Part shown: in pieces, positions 11,101 through 64,000 of the stretch
Numbering within the stretch: position 1 is the first letter of the stretch
Layout of the letters: every line of letters begins with the position of its first letter
Source of the DNA: Caprimulgus europaeus
Lineage: Eukaryota > Chordata > Aves > Caprimulgiformes > Caprimulgidae
DNA: 64,000 nt
Direction: 5' to 3'
NCBI GenBank assembly: GCA_907165065.1
Contig: OU015541.1
Coordinates: 15,869,501-15,933,500 of the forward strand
Position numbers and translations under genes: made by a program
The notes under the pieces: generated by a model
Databases searched by the model: none
Told to the model about the DNA's origin: nothing
What the model saw: the letters and a program-made list of their open reading frames with translations, nothing else

Positions 11101-12804
11101 GCTAATGTTTAAAATTGCTTGGTAATCTTCAGAGTTTTATTTATTCTTCTTTTCACCCCTCCTCTTAATTAGGTTGCCTGTCATTCTGAGAGTCCTTACT
11201 TATTTGAACCTCAATAAGACATGTATTCAGGTGAAATATGAATATCCAGCTGCATGAAACTTAGGAGTTGTTGTTTAGGGCAGTGAAAGTGCTTTCTTGA
11301 AGCTGAAATGCAGAAGCATTGCAAAAACAGATGTTAAAAAAAAAAACCTCTTTATGTGGTGTGACAGTTGCTTTTTTTTTCCCAAGTTGCTGTTGCAGTG
11401 ATTTGTGGTAAGAACAGAGCCTCTTGTGAGGGAGTCAGTCCTGCTTCTGCAAGGCATCAGGTGCCTTTTGTCCAAAGCAAGTAACAGAACTGTCAGTACC
11501 TTGAATCAGTTGGAGCTCAACATCATAACAGATACGATTGTGTGGAGAGACTTCTCCAGCCTTTTTTAACTCCCCATAGCTGGACATAAGCTGCACAGTA
11601 GATGGGTGTAGCTGGACCCCAGTCCTAACAGATGGCAGCGATTTCCAGTTTGAATGGCAGTCGAAGTGGAGTCACATGAAAAGCAACTGCCAGTCCTTGC
11701 AAAGAAAAACTTCTTGCTGCTAAATGTGGGGGGCAAATCAATCAATACCCTGGGAAATTCCACCCCAGAAGCATTTTGCATCTGAAGCAATTAGTTGTTT
11801 CAGTATTCTTTGCATATTGACAAGACTAACAGAACGTTTCTTTTATGGCAAGACCAAAGGAATTATTGAATATTAATAAGGTACAGATTTGATAATTACA
11901 TTTCTGTGCGAAGGCCGGGTAGCAGGCTGGCTCTGTGTGGCACCAGAGGTTTTGGTTAGCCTGTCCTGCTGCTAAATGTCTCTTAAACATCACAGATTAT
12001 ATCTGTCCTGTGTCTGTTACAAATGCTGCTCCTCTCTGAAGCCTGGGAGGGTCACCCCAAAGAGCGTGTGCCTCTGCTCCAGCGTGGCAGGGAGCTGCGG
12101 GGGGGAGGGAGGGCGGTGGCTGTGGCTCCCCGCTGCCTCGCCCCAGCGCACTGAGCTTTCCAAGAGGCAGCAGGATTTGGGAATCCTTGTCCTCTCCAAT
12201 GGCTTTTGACACAGTCGAGAAAGTGCCTAGGTAGGTGCTGCCTGCAATTCCCTTGTGCTGTGGGACTGCTTCAGTGCTGGGGAGGAGCCTGCTCTGATCC
12301 CAGGCAGCCGCGGTGTGTCTGCGGTTATCAGCGCGCCGATGAGTTCCTGCCCTGAGCCGTTACCTGCCTGCCAGCCCCTCAGCGATGGGAAGCACAGCTG
12401 CTTTATCAGTGGCAATCAGTGCATTTAAACCAGCGCTCCCCAAATGATGTTCTGAGCTCCTGTAGTGAACTGGGGTGTGACTGGGAGGGGTGGAGCGTGC
12501 CCCCGCCCTTCCCTCGCAGTGAGCAGGGGAAGGAGCCTGCTGCCCTGGGGATGGGGGCAGTGCTGGGGGCCTGGGAGGGAAGGGGAGATCTTGCAAAGTG
12601 GATATTTGGTTTCTGACCCCCCTTCTTCTGCTCCAAGCACCACCTGGAGCCCAAGGCAGTGTTCAGGTGGGACAGGAAGGGGAAGGTGAAGAGGCCCAGT
12701 GGGTATAGGGTGTGAAGAAAGGGGAAAGGATGGCACTAGGGGAACCTGTGTAGTGAAGTTTAGCAGGGACTGAAGCCATCACTAAGGATTGTGGGTTGTG
12801 TTCA

Positions 12805-12890
12805 TTTTTTTTGTTTGTTTTGTTTAGGTTTTTTGTTTTGGTTTTGTTTGTTTGGATTTTTTTGCTTGGTTGTTTTCTTGTGACTTCTCT
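12805..12890. repeat. GTTTT/GTTT-rich low-complexity tract
   Basis: Irregular runs of T with interspersed G, typical of a decayed poly-A-derived or simple-repeat tract, within intron 1. Confidence 0.75.
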
Positions 12891-14190
12891 GTGTCCCAAG
12901 AGCTAGTGTCTTGGAATTGTTGTTTCCTCTAAGCCTGAGGGTTTTGACCGCAGTGACACACGCGATCCCTCTGCCATGGCCCCCGGAGGAGAGACAGTGC
13001 CAAAAGGATGGGGAGGATGTGCTTCCTGCAGGCTCTGGCTGCTCTGATTAGCTTGCTATCAGATGAGCACACGTGATTGCTGCCTCTAACCAGGAAGGAT
13101 GTAGTTTGTAAAATGAAGATCTTGCTGCCTCACCTTTCCTCCTCCCTTGAAGGGAATCATCAGGTTTATTATGTAGGTTTGGGGTGTAAATAAACACCTG
13201 GAGACAGCTAAATAGGCAGACCTATTTAAATAGTGGGTTGTCCCTAGGAAGGTGTATTTCCAGGCCTGTCTTCTTGTTTGGTTTTGGGTCAAGAAATGTC
13301 TAAGGGCAGCACTCAGAACATTCCCTGTACAACTAACTGGCTCCCAAAATGTGCCAGCGAAGCATAGTTGGCGAGCGGTCCTCAGGGTGCCATTCGTGAC
13401 AGCTTGAGCTGGCCTGAGCTGTGGCTGTTGAGCACTCCTTGCTTTTCTCTCATGCCAGCCTTGTTTTCCTTGTTTTCTTGTTCCTGTGGCCAGCTGGCTT
13501 GGATAACTGGTAGGACTGCTGGTGGGAGAGGAGGAAAGAGGGAGACAGGGCAGTCCCGATTCTGCTGGGCTGCCGCGGTTCCACCTGCTTAAGCAGCGGT
13601 TTGATGTTGCTGTGGGTGGGTACTAGAGCCTGCTGCTGCCAGGAGGGCTGCTCCTGCCACCCCTCCCAGTGTCCTCACTGCTCCTTTGTGTTGGCACAGG
13701 TGTTCATCTCACCTGAGTTAGATCAGATCTTGATCCTGCTAAAAACTCAGCAGACAAAATGTTTGTGCTGGCTCAGCTTCCTGGGCGTTTCGATGTGTAG
13801 ATCAGAACTGGCAGCACGTGGCAGATCTTGAACTGCCCAGTGCTGCCTGGTGACACTGGCCAGCAGTCCCGTGACAACCTGCTGGCCTTGTCACACCCTG
13901 TGCCTCCCGGGTGCCCCGGGGCTGCTGGCTCTGTGCGGGCTCCCCAGCTTGGTCCTGTGCCACAGGTGGGTGCTGTGAGGCTGCTGTGTGCCCCCCGCAC
14001 TGCTCCTGGGGCAGGAGGCTGTACCCTGCCATGCTCTGGGCTGCTGCTGGCTGAGGGTGGCTGTGGAAGCAGAGCCCAACTTCTGCTGCTTCTGATCTGC
14101 CTCTCTTGGTTGTGGTTTCACAACAATCCCAGAAAAACAAACAACCCAAAACCCCACCACTGTGAAAACCTGGTTAGTTCAGTGCCAGCT

Positions 14191-14240
14191 CGGCTCCCGG
14201 AGCTGGCTCAGGCTGCGGCTCCCGGAGCTGGCTCAGGCTG
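14191..14240. repeat. Exact 25-bp tandem duplication
   Basis: Two adjacent identical 25-bp copies (14191-14215 and 14216-14240), each beginning CGGCTCCCGG and ending CTCAGGCTG. Perfect identity suggests a recent event. Confidence 0.92.
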
Positions 14241-14778
14241 TGCTGAGGGAACGTGCACAGCTGTGGTTGTGCTGGGAAAGGAGAGCTCTGCTTCTCCTGT
14301 CTGCTTCTGTAGGCAGGCTGTGTTTGGGACATTTTCTAGTGGCTTTTCTTTCCTGAGTCTTTGGGACAAATCTAGACTAGGGAGTTACTGTGTGTGTTTA
14401 TTGACCTCACAAGGATTTCAGATATCCTAGGGCATACCTATTAGGTTTATGTCTCAGGTGGACTGCTGGTCCCTAACTGAAACTTAGTGTAATCTTTTTT
14501 TCTTTTCTTTTTTTAAAATAAACCCCCAACAAACCAACAAACAAAACAAGCTCATAGCTAATTAAAAAAAAAACATACTAAGGTTGAAAAGCAGCTGTTG
14601 GAATCTCTTCTGGGTCTTCAAATGTATGACATGGGCATGTGCATCTTGAACTTTCAGGGGTCTGTATCATGGCGAACAGTCACAGTTTTGGTAACTTGTC
14701 ATAGACATTTCTACTAAATATGTCTTTTTTTTCTCCCTTGCCCCACAGGTGTGACTTGGATTGTAGCATAGAGGCACT

Positions 14779-63846
<49,068 letters not shown>

Positions 63847-64000
63847 GTAAGGCAAAACTTGCACTGAAAAATGACATTCATATGTTTATATACACATATA
63901 CACACACATGTGCACATACACAGAGACACCTCTTTTTTTTTGATGATACAAGATTTGGTTTCCCAGCATTTAGAGCTGCTCATTCCTAGCTGTTAATCTT
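63847..64000 (+). other. RALGAPB intron 26, partial
   Basis: It begins GTAAGG and contains a short CA/TA-rich tract at about 63886-63925. It runs off the window. Confidence 0.9.

Larger units (their letters stand above)
8192..14748 (+). other. RALGAPB intron 1 (6557 bp)
   Basis: The first ~450 bp are still CpG island. The rest is unique sequence with low-complexity tracts (T-rich at about 9580-9600, GTTTT-rich at 12805-12890, A/T-rich at 14490-14575) and an exact 25-bp tandem duplication at 14191-14240. GC-richer patches at about 12060-12690 and 13600-14110 have no recognisable genes. Confidence 0.8.
8167..14771 (+). promoter_or_regulatory. Upstream ORF 2, spliced across exon 1/exon 2 (15 codons)
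   Basis: ATG at 8167 (G at -3) reads MPAGPFGA to the donor at 8191. After splicing to 14749 it continues GVTWIVA and stops at TAG 14769-14771. The stop is only 7 nt before the RALGAPB start codon at 14779. It depends on the exon 1-exon 2 junction being as annotated. Confidence 0.45.

Overview
The window is vertebrate nuclear DNA, almost certainly from a bird. It holds one large gene, RALGAPB (Ral GTPase-activating protein, non-catalytic beta subunit), on the + strand, with its upstream intergenic region. The avian call rests on several CR1 LINE 3' ends with the usual 'GGATGATCTTTAAGGTCCC'-type tails, LTRs that I recognise as a family common in Neoaves, short introns and a dense GC-rich CpG-island promoter. 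I saw no bacterial genes, CRISPR arrays or operons.

Layout. Positions 1-560 are a CpG-rich block that may be the promoter or first exon of an unidentified neighbouring gene. Positions 560-7080 are intergenic, with a divergent LTR (about 1172-1575), a possible ancient LINE remnant (about 3490-3690), an 18-bp minisatellite (5183-5268) and an antisense CR1 (about 6405-6750). Positions 7080-8640 are the RALGAPB CpG-island promoter with NRF1-like and ETS-like sites; a non-coding first exon ends at 8191. The start codon is at 14779 in exon 2. Twenty-five coding exons (exons 2-26) run from 14779 to 63846 and encode residues 1 to about 1319. Every junction obeys GT-AG and the reading phase is unbroken throughout. 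The last ~175 residues of the ~1490-residue protein, including most of the Rap/Ral-GAP-like domain, lie beyond the right edge.

Role. RALGAPB is the shared beta subunit that partners RALGAPA1 or RALGAPA2. The complex stimulates GTP hydrolysis by RalA and RalB, controlling exocytosis, membrane trafficking and signalling downstream of insulin/AKT. All coding evidence here points to an intact gene.

Other features. Introns carry CR1 copies in both orientations, a solo LTR on the minus strand (44951-45563), a perfect 24-bp inverted repeat that can form a hairpin (18613-18685), a 21-bp tandem repeat (60721-60813), a ~24-copy 10-bp CCCCACTCCT minisatellite with minus-strand quadruplex potential (63031-63276) and several low-complexity tracts. 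Two upstream ORFs precede the main start codon. I found no previously undescribed biological system; the most checkable observations are the uORFs, the hairpin, the 10-bp array and a cryptic exon candidate in intron 5.
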